From the NCBI GenBank assembly GCA_002110485.1, contig MOWL01000088.1, forward strand, positions 682,001 through 746,000: a stretch of 64,000 bases of DNA, given 5' to 3'. Below the pieces are notes generated by a model. The model was not told where the DNA came from. It saw only the letters and a program-made list of their open reading frames with translations, and ran no database searches. Positions 46,314-58,391 of this stretch are shown here, piece by piece. The translations under genes were made by a program, and so were the position numbers. Each line of letters starts with the position of its first letter. Within the stretch, counting starts at the first letter, position 1. The stretch is from Emergomyces orientalis. Taxonomy: Eukaryota; Ascomycota; Eurotiomycetes; Onygenales; Ajellomycetaceae.

Positions 46314-48455
46314 ATGGTGTACGACTGGGATGGCAAACGCGACATCTGCTACAAGATGTATATCGAGGATAAGAAGGCGCTCGAGGAAATTATGGAGTTT
46401 ATGAAGGTGTGCTATCAGTTTGCCCCGAGGTAAGTTGTATCAAAATTCGGTTTCTTATATGGTGCCCCGATTTATTATTGCTATCATTTGGGTATACAAA
46501 ATTGAATAAATTTCCCCTCCCATTCGAATAAGGATTAATCAGGCATGTGCCAACTCGGGCCATCCTTTATATATAGTAAACGCGCCTTTCAAACCCAGTT
46601 CAAGCGATGGGGTTTCCCCTCAAAACAGAACCCAGCACATAAGAACGCAGGCCTCGTCGCTCGCATAAAGGAACTCTGGGAACGAAATACCAGCCAACGC
46701 GACATGCTACGAATACTCAACGAGGAAGGGTATGAGATCAAGGAGCGCGAGCTGATGCGAGTCCGGGCGAAGAATCGATGGCTGTTGCGGGTCCCCAATG
46801 GAATGAAGGCGCAGTCGAAAATGGCCCCTACGACAACTACCCCAGTTACTAATACCGGCACGTCGGCGACCCTGGCAGGTCAACTGGGCAGTGATGAAGG
46901 TCTGCTGGCGCTCCAGCAGGAGGTGTATAAACCGGAGGGGAGTATGGAAGCTGTGGAGCAACAGTTCGTAACGGATCTAGGAGGAGCTGTGACCCAACAG
47001 CGTCCTCCCTCGCCTGGGCTGTCGCCGGAGGTACTGGCGAAGAGGAAAGAGAGGCTAGAGCGTTTGCAGACAGAGAGTGAGGAGAGATGGGCTGCGCGGA
47101 AACGGCGGCGGAGAACGAGAGGGTGGGCGGGCCTACCTGCAGATCCGCCAGGCCCCCCGCGGTTTCCCTCCGAGACGACTATTGATGAGAGCAAACAGTA
47201 TCTGAGCTTGGATAATGAGATGTATCGTCAGGTGCGGGATCATTTTCAGCATATTTGCGAGGAAGCTGGGTTTATTAAGAAGACGATCGCGGGCCCGGAG
47301 AAGTGGCAGGCGGCCAAGGATCGGTTGATTCATGAGTCTCCGCATCTGCAGACTGTTTTCTGGTCTAATTCTGGCCAGATGGAGGCGAAGGTGTTGGCAT
47401 TGGATGTGGTTTGCACGGATGTCACGAAACGGATGCGGACGCTACAACGGAGGATGACTATTGCAGAGGCTAAGAATGCGCTGGGAATCAACCCTGAGGA
47501 GAGCAGACAGATACGGAATGCCTTTTATCAAACTCTCAAGGCGGATCATTTTACGAGCAAACTGGAGGCCGGCGATGAGCATTGGAGCGAGCTTAAAGAG
47601 AAATGGATCCAGGACTCCGAACTACTGCAGAAAATCCTGGCCCCCGGTGAAGCCGATCCAAACCACGCTGTAAAAGTCAAGGCCATCGAGATACTCTGTA
47701 GAGACGTGAACAAGAGACTTAGAGACGAGATCTCGAAACGTGATCCCTCTCGCAAAAAGTCCTCCACGTCCACCTCCAACAACATTAACAATAACGCTCA
47801 ACGAACCCAAAGTAGCGGTAGAACCGCCTACACTCGATCCCCCATGAACTCCACCACGATCCCCAATGGTATCAGCACACTTGCCTCCCAGGCCCTCGCC
47901 AGCGCCCCCATGGTGTCTAGTGACATCCCAGACTTACAAATAGACCCGTCCCTCCTCCAAGCCGCCAACGACCCTTCTTTCGCTCTCGACCCAAACCATC
48001 ACCATCAACAACAACATCAGCATCATCAACCTCAGCACCATCCACACCATCACCACAGCACTCACCACGATCCTCACGACCACCCAAGTCCCGGTCATCA
48101 ACACTCATTCACCTATGTGGACCCAATGCTCGACACAGCCCTACTTCCAGTACCCATATATCTACGCATCCACCCTCAATCGCAGATCCATCAGGACGCA
48201 AAGACGTGGGTGGATAAGTTATCGACGAGGACGTTGGCGGAGTTACGGAACGTGGTGACGAGCCGGTTTAAGGATGCCAGGATTGCGAGGATTGAGGGAA
48301 CGGAGAGGGAGGTTCGCAATGGGAATAATGATGGTGGGAGTGCGAGTGCGAGGGAGGCGGCATATGTCATCGATGAGGATCACGAGTTGGATGCGTATTT
48401 GACACATGTGCAGGGGCGGAAGGCGACGTTTGTGTTTTTGTTGGAGAAGGGATAG
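46314..48455 (+). CDS. Clr5-domain protein
   Basis: Exons 46314-46429 and 46577-48455 give 664 residues, in phase. Residues 1-55 (MVYDWDGKRDICYKMYIEDK, then KRAFQTQFKRWGFPSK) form the Clr5 domain, a helical DNA-binding-type module named after a fission yeast heterochromatin factor. A helical repeat-like region follows (KELWERNTSQRDMLRILNEE). Two similar central blocks, around LGINPEESRQIRNAFYQTLK and LDNEMYRQVRDHFQHICEEA, look like a duplicated domain of about 110 residues. After a His/Gln-rich tract (HHHQQQHQHHQPQHHPHHHH) the C-terminal part ends in a folded segment (HPQSQIHQDAKTWVDKLSTR). The role is probably nuclear or regulatory; the exact function is unknown. The pogo element sits in its upstream region. 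Confidence 0.85.
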
Positions 48456-49331
48456 ATAGGTTCATTTACACTTATATTAGTTATTGGTAATACGGGACGC
48501 GGGCTTGGGGTTGCGGTGGAAGTGTTTTTCCTTTTTATTGAACATATTATTATTTGATGATTATTCACTCCGCTAAGCTGGATGTTTAGTTCTATATTAC
48601 TTCATGGATAGAAGGATGGAATGGATGGAACGGATGGATTGATAACAAATTGGTGTTCGAGGTCTATTGTGTCATTTTGCATTGGTATGGGGCGTGTGCA
48701 AATATTTTTATTTATACTAGTACATTTATTGTTTTTTTGGTATCTATATCTACACCACAACATTTTCTGGGTACACTTTCTTATCTTGTCTGAATAATAT
48801 GAAAATGGTATTGGCAAAAAGAGAAGAACATTTCATATGGACCTTGACTGGCACGAGATTCCTTTAAGCGCCCTCCATGCGCAGATATCAAAAGGGGGCA
48901 ATCACGTGATTATACACACCAAAGTGAGATAGAAATTGTTGAGCCTACACCTCATCCTGAATAGGGAAATTTGAAGCGGCTGGAGAGTAAAGAGTACATT
49001 TGCTTGCGTTAAATCCGAACATGAATGAATTTTTAGCAAATAAGGCCTTGGCGACAGGGCAACGTCCTCTCAGGTTCAACGAATGAAAAACATAGGATTT
49101 GCTACAGCCTGATGCAGCCTGCCAGCGAGGAACAAATTACCCCGCATACCCAGGCGCAAGAATGCCAGTCGATTATCCTCCTGCCCGCAGTGCCCGGGAC
49201 GAATATTCCGCGTCTGGACGGGAGTCGCTTTAACATCATTTCTACTCTAAGTCGTCGTCGTGCTGCCCCTATGTTTGGTTGATGAATCGGCCAGCATAGC
49301 TTGCCGGCGGCCATGATATTGAAGCCAAATT
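48456..49331. other. intergenic upstream of the NLR pseudogene
   Basis: AT-rich up to about 48840, then mixed. A candidate missing first exon of the NLR gene could lie at the right end (ATGs at 49167 and 49312), but I cannot join either in frame to the PNP domain with convincing splice sites. Confidence 0.4.
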
Positions 49332-52300
49332 TTGACATCAGATTTGAAATGTTTTTTCTCATGCGAAGGAGCAATAATTTCAAGGCGCCAGATTCCAGAA
49401 TCCGTCATAACCTTTCTAAATGTCAATATCTATACTGTAGCATGGCTCGCCCCCTTGCCCATCGAGGCACAGGCTGCCTTGCATATGTTAGACAAACGTC
49501 ATGACGGCCGATTTCCCTTGAGTCGAGGTGACGACTATGTGTTCGAAGTAGGCGAAATATGCGGGCACAATGTCGCTATAGCAACGCTACCGGCTGGGCA
49601 AGAATATGGCACTGGCTCTGCAGCGGCGCTCGCCAGCCAGGTGAAGAAGTTCTTCCCGAATCTTTGGATTGGACTACTGGTTGGTGTTGCTGCGGGCCTC
49701 CCTGACTTTTCCAAAAGCCCGCCTCGTGATAACCGCCTAGGGGACATTTTGGTGGCTCTCCCTGAAGGAGAAAGCCCTGGAGTTGTTGCTTATGATTTGG
49801 GAAAAGAGACAGGGACCGGTGGGTTTCAACTGTTGCACTCGGGATACCGACTTGCTAGCACGGAACCTGTTGTTAGATCTGCGATTGGGAGCATTAAACT
49901 TAGGGCACCGGCAGAATTAGATGTATTTATTCCATATTACCAGCGTATCAGGGTTAAAGAACATGCTGCTGGAACATTTGTCGACCCAGGCCAAGAAGAA
50001 GACCGATTATATTACCCTGATAACGATGGTGTCTGTCAACTCTTGGAACGACCACGAAGGGCAGATTCAGAACGGACTCGAGTGTGGTATGGTCCTATTG
50101 GCTCTGGCGAGAAGTTGATGAAGAGCGCAGAGAAGCGGAATGCGCTGCGAGACAAGTACAATATTATAGGTCTTGAAATGGAGGCCGCCGGGGTTTTGAA
50201 TCGCATTTCTGTTGGCGTGATTCGAGGCGTTTGCGACTACGGAGACGAAAATAAAAACAAGGATTGGCAACCGTACGCCGCAGTTATGGCTGCTGCTTTC
50301 GCAAAGGCTGTTTTATTTGAAATTGCACCAAAACGACCACCCCTGAAAAGCATTTCCGCAGAGGATAGTGAGTAAATATTTCACAGATACTTGCCTACTT
50401 TCAATCTTCACCGAGCCAGATTGATCTCCCAATTTTTGTCCCACCATCAACACCATTTGAAGCACAAGCTAAGCCTGCTCAACCAACAGGTAATCTACTA
50501 GAGCGATTCTTGCAGGATATTTGTGAAACCGACCCGGAGAATGAGAAATTGAGGATTGTGGAGGATAAAGGCGGGTTGCTAAGAGACTGCTACACTTGGA
50601 TTCTCGAAGATCCTGAATTCCTGAAATGGCACAGTAACAAGAGCGAGCGTTTACGGTGGATAAAGGGAGATCCCGGCAAAGGGAAAACGATGTTGATGAT
50701 TGGCCTCATTGATGCATTTACACCCCACCTGAGTGGTTCTGGTTGCTTGTCATACTTTTTCTTTCAAAACTCCGTACCTCATCTGAACAACGGCGCCTCG
50801 GTGCTGAGAGGGCTTATATGGAAACTTTTATTTGCCCATCGTCAGCTTCACAAGTACATACCAGATGAATATCGAAGTAAGAATAAGGACATGGGAGAGG
50901 ACGTCTTTCGAGGACCCAATGCATTCTCGACACTGAAAACAATGCTCTCACATATGCTAGGGGATTCTAGCTTGGACACAGTATATATCCTCGTGGAAGC
51001 ACTTGATGAGTGTGACCATGATTTGTATAAGCTCGTACATTGGATTTCAAGCGACATTTCCGAACCGCTTTCCAAGGCTAAGTGGCTCCTAGCAAGTCGC
51101 CGCACCCCTGTTGTACAAGAAGCGATTCTATCTGAAGGTCAAGAACATCTGTCTCTGGAGTTGTCCGAAATGCATATTTCCCACGCGGTTGAACGTTTTA
51201 TTCAGCTTAAAGTCAAGAGACTTGCAATGAGCAAGAATTATAGCGACGAGCTGCACAGAAATGTAAAAGCAGAGTTGATAAGCAGAGCGGAATCTACATT
51301 TCTTTGGGTCTATTTGGTGTGTAAACGCTCGAAACGATTCCCCGCCGGAGGACTCTGACAGAACTCAAAAAGTTCCCTTCTGGACTGGAGCCTATATATG
51401 ACAGAATGTTGCAGCAGATTGAAGGGACAAGACGGGGATGATCGAGATCTTTGCAAAAATATCCTTCGCGCCGCGACCGCATGCTACCGTCCACTTTCAC
51501 TTGAGGAACTCTCTTCACTCGCCGAGCTTCATGGAGAGGAGCTCGATGATGTCCGAGAATTGGTAGACCTTTGTGGGTCGCTATTGATACTAAGAGAACG
51601 GGTCGTGTACCTTGTTCATCACAGTGCAAAAGAGTACCTGCTTGCGGCTTTGTACGTGGAAGAACACGGCGTAATACTATCGCGGTCACTGCTTGCCATG
51701 TCGAATACGTTAAGACAGAACATCTACAACTTACCCGGGCCCGCTGCTTCAATTGATCAAATTACACTACATAGTCCAGATCCTCTCGCCCCAGCGCGTT
51801 ATTCCTGTTTTCATTGGGTCGATCACTTATCACGGATTGATAAATCATTGTACCGTCAAGTTGGCCTCTGTGATGGCGGGGATATTGACTTGTTTCTCAG
51901 AGAACACTTCCTCTATTGGTTGGAGGCTCTTAGCCTAATGAAAGGAATATCAAATGCAGTGGTCCTGATAATGACGTTGGAAAACCTGCTTTCCGTAAGT
52001 AGTACCCGTCTTTACGCATGCAGCTTGTTACCTGGTTTCAGGTAGAACAAGCCCCTGATTTGGGGGCCTTCGTTTATGACGCAAAACGTTTCATCCTCAA
52101 CAATAAGGACATAATTCGGCGTGCACCCCTCCAGCTCTACAGCTCAGCTTTGATATTCAGTCCGACCACAAGCATTATCCGGAATAATTTTTGGGCTCAC
52201 CTCCCAAGTTGGATGGATTGTGTGCCTGTTGTTGAGAAGACCTGGGGTCCCTTTTTACTAGTGTTAGAGCATCCACGCGGGTTCTACGACTTGACATTCT

Positions 52301-53957
52301 CTGCAGATGGAAGACCTCTCACTTTTAGTATGGATGAAGCACGTAGCGCAACATACGGCAAGTGTGACTATTTTGATGTCCGAGTTTGGGATTCATCGAC
52401 CGGAGCCATTATACTGGAGTTCAACGTTGCAGGCTGTTTGGGAATAGTGGCTTTATCACCAGACAATATAGGCGCTTCCGCATCCGATAATGAATTAATC
52501 CACCTCTGGGATATATCCACGGGAGTTTCTATACGGGAATTCCACTCCCATAGTGTTGCTCGTGCTCTAGCATTTTCTCCGGATGATAAAATCCTTGCTT
52601 CGGGACACAAGGATGCTTTAATACGGATTTGGAACCCATTAGTAGACAGCCTGGAAATGGTTCTAGAAGGTAGTACAAAGTCGGTTACCGATCTGTCATT
52701 TTCCCCTGACGGCAGATATCTACCCTCAGCTTCATGGGGTCGAACTGTTCGTATTTGGGATATCTTAAATGGATCCACAGCGAGGGTTTTTGGGCATAAA
52801 GATCACGTCGTGGGAGTAACATTTTCTCCAGACAGCAAGTACATTGCTTCGATAACACGGAGCAAATACGGTCACATTTGGAATTCGTCAACTGGGGAAT
52901 TAGTGAGGGTATTGGAAGGCCGTATATCCAGTCTCTCATTTTCTCCAAAGAATCATGAAATCATTGCGTCTAACTCCTCTGCACACACACAGTTCAACTC
53001 TGGGATATATCCACAGGAACACTCGTGCGAGTTCTCACAGGCCACCATTCCTCCATCCTGTTGGTATCATTTTCCCCCGATGGAAAGCTTGTTTCGAGGT
53101 CATTTGATGGGACTGTTCGGCTCTGGGATCTTGAAGATTCTTCTCCCCCAGCTCAAAAAATAGCGCTTTCCCCAAATGGTACTCAGGCTGTCACACTCTC
53201 TCTCTCGCGCCCACAAAATCTGATTGTGGAACACAGACGCCGAATATGTTACTCTTTTCGATTGTGATGGTTATCTTGACTATATGACACTTTCTCCGGA
53301 CAGTAGACGAATTGCCTTCAACCTCAATGGGTTGAGGATCCAGGTCATGGATGTCGAAGAGAAAGTTGTGACTCATAGCCTGGAACTAGGGGGTTTCCTT
53401 ATAGCCGCAGTGGCATTTCCCCAAGCCAGCGGAAGTCTGGCACTTTCTTCACATGATAGACATTATCAGCACTCTGTCATCATCCGCTGGGATCCTGGGA
53501 TCTATCAACGGGGGAACATACTCGTTTTGCAGAAATGGATCCACGAGACCGGATTTCTGAACTAGCATTTTCTCTGAAAGGCGAGATTCTCGCAGCAAGA
53601 AGTAGGGCACTCACCTTTTGGAATTGGCAGACTGGTAAACACATAAACACTGTGGATATTGGGTCTCTATATGATAGTTCGTTGCACATGTACTTCAATC
53701 ATGACGGACTCTGTCTCACAACAGTGAACGGGATGAAAAAAGCAGAGTCCGTGGGTGGCGGAATTCAAATCTTACCAACGGCCCTGACTGTGTCCGAAGA
53801 TTGGGTGGTTTGGAATAGTGAAAACCAACTTTGGCTTCCCCATGATAAACGGCCTTTTCTTCATACTCATTGGGCTGCTACAGGCAATACACTCGCAATT
53901 GCGCTGATATCAGGTCATGTTGTATTGTTTAAGTTTCGGAAAAGTGATGAATAAACC
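49332..53957 (+). pseudogene. NLR-like PNP_UDP-NACHT-WD40 protein, frameshifted
   Basis: Fungal STAND/NLR architecture in one locus. The nucleoside phosphorylase domain (49420-50330) has VAWLAPLPIEAQAAL, GLEMEAAG and the catalytic-type VCDYGDENKNKDWQPYAA. An in-phase intron (50368-50489) leads to the NACHT domain, with P-loop GDPGKGKT near 50660, Walker B-like YILVEALDECD and sensor-like WLLASRRTP. A second in-phase intron (51995-52041) leads to WD40-type repeats such as LAFSPDDKILASG and LSFSPDGRYLPSAS. The frame is broken near 51328 (one base lost), 51425 (one gained), 52985 (CA run), 53226 and 53511 (G run). No in-frame ATG precedes the PNP domain; the first is at 49485. Other genes in the window read cleanly, so sequencing error is an unlikely full explanation. 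In the family the sensor repeats detect a ligand and the N-terminal effector triggers cell death. Confidence 0.85.
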
Positions 53958-54400
53958 ATGTTTCTTCTTGTACTGAAACATGAAATGACAGTATTTGCTT
54001 TTTAGTGAAGCTCGAGGTTTAGAGAAAAATCAGTTTTCTTTATTAAACTCACTTGTTAAGATACAAATAACAGTGAAATGAGAGATTTATTGTATGGATT
54101 TCTCTTTTTATTAGTGCTATTCATGATATTAAAACAACGATTATTGTTTTATGAGAGTAGATGATGTACTGCCCGTATCCCCTCAAACTACACCTCAAAA
54201 AACAATGCAATTGGCCCATTTGATAATATTCATGGATTCCCCCCTGAAACCTGATGGTGATGTGATGGCTGGCTGAGAGAGAGGTTCCGTTCTGTTAATT
54301 TGCTTGCTGCTGCCCCTCCACCCCGCCTTTCCCCCCACCTCGGCCAGGGCTTGAAACAGATCTCAACACCCAAACGTCTGACTTTGTCCCTGATTAACCT

Positions 54401-54438
54401 CTTCTTCTTCTTCTTCTTCTTCTTCTTCTTCTTCTTCT
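54401..54438. repeat. (CTT)n microsatellite upstream of het-c
   Basis: About twelve CTT units within the 5' region of the HET-C gene, forming a pyrimidine tract about 340 b before the start codon. Confidence 0.9.
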
Positions 54439-54744
54439 CCTCCTTATTTCTCTCTCTTCTTCTGTATATCTCCATCCCCTTCCTACACGCTCTCTGGAGC
54501 TTTCTCCTTTGCTTTGATTACTACTCACCCCGACTGTCATTGACGTCCCAGCGGGCTTGATTGAGATATTTTATCTCGTTCCGCCTGTGATAGTGGGGCT
54601 TTCTTCCTCAAAGCTGGAGGATTACAAAAAGATATCACCACCACCGCTAACCCAAGATAAGTCATTATTCCTTTGGCCTTCTTCACGACGAAGCGCCCGT
54701 CGTTCATTCGAAGACACTCGAAATCACCTATCCGGCTGTCAATC

Positions 54745-54779
54745 TAGTAGTAGTAGTAGCAGCAGCAGCAGCAGCAGCA
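54745..54779. repeat. (TAG)n(CAG)n repeat abutting the het-c start codon
   Basis: Four TAG units followed by about seven CAG units run straight into the ATG at 54780, so the last part of the 5' UTR is a trinucleotide repeat. Confidence 0.88.
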
Positions 54780-57700
54780 ATGGCTTGGTCAGCTACAACC
54801 ACCGTCGCGGCTACATGCCTGCTCGTCCTCCTCTTCACTCGCCCTGCCCACGCTTTCGGAGCCGGCAACATCGCCTCTATTTCCAAGATAGAGGGCCAGA
54901 ATTGGCGCCATGGCGACATCGAAGATGTGATACTGACCTTGTTAATGGCTCGTTCAGCCGGTGGGGAGAAGTTTTCTAAAATGAATCTCAAGCGTATATA
55001 TTTTGGAAACTGGCTTCGGGTATGGTTCATCTTATTTTAACTTTCTTTTCACGTTTGGTAAAGTAAGGGCTAACTCCCTAAAAGGACTATAGTCAAGCTA
55101 TCGATATTGGTACTTTGAAATACGTCTCTGCGGACGCAATTAGACTACTTCTTTGGGTTTTGGGATTTATGAGCTTTGGGTACTATTCCCCCCCCCCTTC
55201 CTTTTTTTGCTGGACCGTTTGGAATGCAATTTGTATAATTTGAACTATACTAAAATATGAACCTTCAGATACGGCACTGGCGAGTTTGAAGTAACCACCG
55301 ATCGCCTTGGGTGCTACCAACCTACCGAACACATCGATAATCCATTGGGCTATGGCGAGGGTGAAGACCCACACCGATATTATGCACGCCTTAGGGGCCG
55401 CGTCAAAGATATAGAGCTAGACATCGATCTTCGTACCGGTAAGAGATTGTCCGCGGTCTATTTTCAAAGCTTCCGCAGCTGAGTGTGATATCTGTATATA
55501 GGTTTGAAGAACTACATCGCATCCGAGGGCCGGGGCTTCGAAACTTCAGCTGGCCTGCTTAGAAAAGTGTTCGGTGAATGTATTGCCCTGGGTCGCAGAT
55601 ACTCGCGCTCCAAGAGAGAGGCTGATTTACATGAGGCCCTGAGGCTCCTTGGAACCGGGCTGTAAGTTGAAGCTTATTCCGTGAAGTGGCAGATGGCTTG
55701 GATTGTTTCTTCTTGCAACCTTAACCATCAAACAACCTTCCACTGCGCCCAGTCTAAAACTACCGGCTCTATGTTGTGTGTGTTTATCTAACCGATGGAT
55801 TAAAATATTTTAGGCACACCTTGGAGGACTACCTTGCCCATAGCAACTATGTAGAGCTTAGTCTGCGCGAACTTGAGGTGCACGAATATAACAAGCCCGA
55901 AATCTTCCCGCATGTTGGAAAAAATGCCCTGATTCGACTTGGTGAACATACAGTTTACCCTATCGTTACCGGCACGTTCGGTGGTGGTGAGTAACAGACC
56001 CCCTAATAGCAGCGGCATTATTCTAAGATTGCACCGCCTGACATACTCTTAATCTTATAGTGGACTTCCTCCATAGTGTCATGGGAGAATTTTCTGACAA
56101 GGCGACGCAGTCGGAAATCCAAAACCTGGAAGGCCTGATTGAGGAATCTGAAAACCAAAAACCGCAGGAAGGGTTTCTCCAAGATCTACTCGATAAGATC
56201 CCTGACGGCCTATTCGGGGGTGAGGACAGCACAGGCAAAATGAACGAGTTCAAATCCAACGCTGAGTCTACTAAGCAGCGGAACCAGAACATTTCTCCAC
56301 GCCAACCCGAACAATGGGCCATTTACATGAATGATGTTCACCAACAGATGTACCCGCTCCTGGAATGGCATGACAACCTAATGAAATCTATCAACGAAGC
56401 AATTGAAAACATACCCATGCTCCCTGATCTGATTGAGCAAGTTCAGGAGCAGATCACTGTTTTCGTCTTTTCTGTGATGGCTCCGTATGTTTTGCCGATC
56501 ATCCGGCAGGTAAAACGCGAGCTTGAAACTGGTTCATCAGAAGTCATCCAGAGCAGCAAGGACCAGCAGTTAAACACTTTTAATGATGATACGTGTACCG
56601 ATCCCACTCACTCCATGCTTTCCAAGGACCATTTCAGCAACGTTTTGAACGAGCCTGCTGGAAGTTAGTACCTGTTCTCCTACTATGATATATCCCCTTT
56701 TCAGATATCCTTTTTCTGGGCCTATCGTGAAGTTCATTTCCCCTAATAATCGATAATTAAGAGTGCATATACTAACCAGCCTGTAATTTTCAGAGGCCGC
56801 TACGGAAGTTGTGAGATTGGTGGTTCCGGAGATAATGAAGTGCTGGGATAACGAGCACGTGGATGTTGACCATACGATGAATATGATTATCAGCGGAGTT
56901 CTCCATCATCCTGCTCTGCGTAATGAAGGTGACCGCGTTGGTGACGGCCTTGTCGAGGACTTGCGCACAGCCATGTTCACCGCCGTCGAAAACTGGTGGA
57001 AAGCTCAAGGTCATACCGGCCAGAATTCACTCCGTGAAATGCTCAGCGAAGAAGGTGTAAAGAATGGCTGGAACCATAAAAAAGGCGTTCACGACTCCGG
57101 CCACGGGTGCGGCAAGCCCATGGGTCTCCCTAACCGCAACCGGCCCGTCGCCGGAGGTGCTCAGGATTTGTTCGGCTTTGAGGGCTTGAAGGCTAAATCT
57201 TCAAAATCGAAGCCATCGGATATCGAGAAAATGGCCTCCAAAGCTGTTGGTGGGGGATTGATTGGCAGTTTGGTTGGAGGGATAGTTGGCGGAGCTACGG
57301 GCGGTGCATTCGAAGAACGTGACGACGGTAAGCGCTATAAGGAGAAGAAAGATCATCATTCAGACCCTCATCATTATTCCTCCTATGACAAGGGCAAGGA
57401 TTATGAAAAAGAAGAGAAGAAGAAAAAGAAGAAGGACAAGGACGAGAAGTGGGATAAGGATGACAAGGAAGAGAAGAAGGACAAAAAGGACAAGAAAGCT
57501 GACAAGGATAAAAAATATAAAGAAGATAAGAAGAAATATAAGAAGTACGACGACGGCGACGACGATGAAGACGATGGCGACGACTATGAGCGGAAGAAGG
57601 AGAAGAAAGAGAAGAAGGAGAAGAAGGAGAAAAAAGATAAGAAACACGGCGACGACGATAGGTACGAACGAGACGAGTATCAGAGCGGAGGACACCGCGA

Positions 57701-58391
57701 GGCACAATTTGCTGAAACTTCCAGCTATGGCCGTGGTGAAGAAAGGTTAGTTTGAATATTGACAGGCCTCATCTACCTTTGTTTATCGACATGTAACTGA
57801 CTTTTGTTCCCACAACTTGAAAGGCATGATACCAGTCGTTCGGGTGGATACAGCGCGGGTGGATATGGTGGCCGTTCTGAAGGTTACAGTGGTGGCGAGA
57901 CCCGTGGCTATGGCGAAAGTGAGGTTCGAGGAGGCTATGGAGGAGGAGGAGGCTACGGTGGTGAGAGTCGTGGATACCAAGAACGTGAATCTCGCGGTTA
58001 CGGAGGAGGCCACGGCGGTGAGAGTCGCGGATACGAAGAAAGCGAATCTCGCGGTTATGGAGGGGGCCGCGGCGGTGAGAGTCGTGGCGATTACGGCCGT
58101 CGACAGGAATATGAAACCTCATCTTCCCACCATCATGGCCACCGTGAGCGCTCTGGGTCCCGCGAAAGAGCTAGTCGCCGGTATGAAAGTGGACATTATG
58201 GCAGTGATGAGCGTCGTCATGGTAGCCGGGATCGCAGCCGCGATCGCAAGGCTGACGACGACGGTGACGATGATAAATATCGTCGTCGGTATAAGAAGAA
58301 AGATGAGGATGATGACGACGATGAGGGTAGTGATGATGGCCATGGGAAGAAGCATAAACATAAGCATAAGCATCACAGGCGTGATTCTTAA
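54780..58391 (+). CDS. het-c: HET-C heterokaryon incompatibility protein
   Basis: Homologue of Neurospora HET-C, a plasma-membrane/secretory protein whose alleles control vegetative incompatibility. Exons 54780-55019, 55085-55179, 55269-55438, 55502-55661, 55814-55986, 56061-56663, 56794-57745 and 57824-58391 give 986 residues, all in phase. The signal peptide ends near TRPAHA (residue 25). The conserved Het-C domain follows, with FGAGNIASISKIEGQNWRHG, YSQAIDIGTLKYVSADAIRL, LGTGLHTLEDYLAHSNYVEL and HVGKNALIRLGEHTVYPIVT. A glycine-rich segment (GGGLIGSLVGGIVGGATGG) comes before a Lys/Asp/Glu-rich tract and a Gly/Tyr/Ser-rich tandem repeat tail of GESRGYxExESRGYGGG units (57960-58090). The domain that sets allele specificity in Neurospora lies in the central part. 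Upstream neighbour: a broken NLR. Confidence 0.94.
57955..58095 (+). repeat. in-frame tandem repeats of the HET-C glycine-rich tail
   Basis: Three near-identical units of about 54 b encode GGESRGYxExESRGYGGGxG. Such repeats change length easily. Confidence 0.75.

Larger units (their letters stand above)
53958..54779. promoter_or_regulatory. het-c upstream region with two trinucleotide runs
   Basis: Between the NLR relic and the HET-C start. It holds a (CTT)n run at 54401-54438 and a TAG/CAG run at 54745-54779 directly against the start codon. An open frame from 54557 reads through the leader in another frame and is not supported as a gene. Confidence 0.6.

Noticed and set aside
49162..49230. 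Possible first exon of the NLR gene starting MPVDYPPARSARDEY
   Set aside because: No good donor and acceptor pair joins it in frame to the PNP domain. It is left as a possibility only.
57295..57707. Hydrophobic minus-strand frames opposite the Lys/Asp-rich part of HET-C
   Set aside because: They are antisense images of AAG/GAC-rich codons and not a membrane protein.
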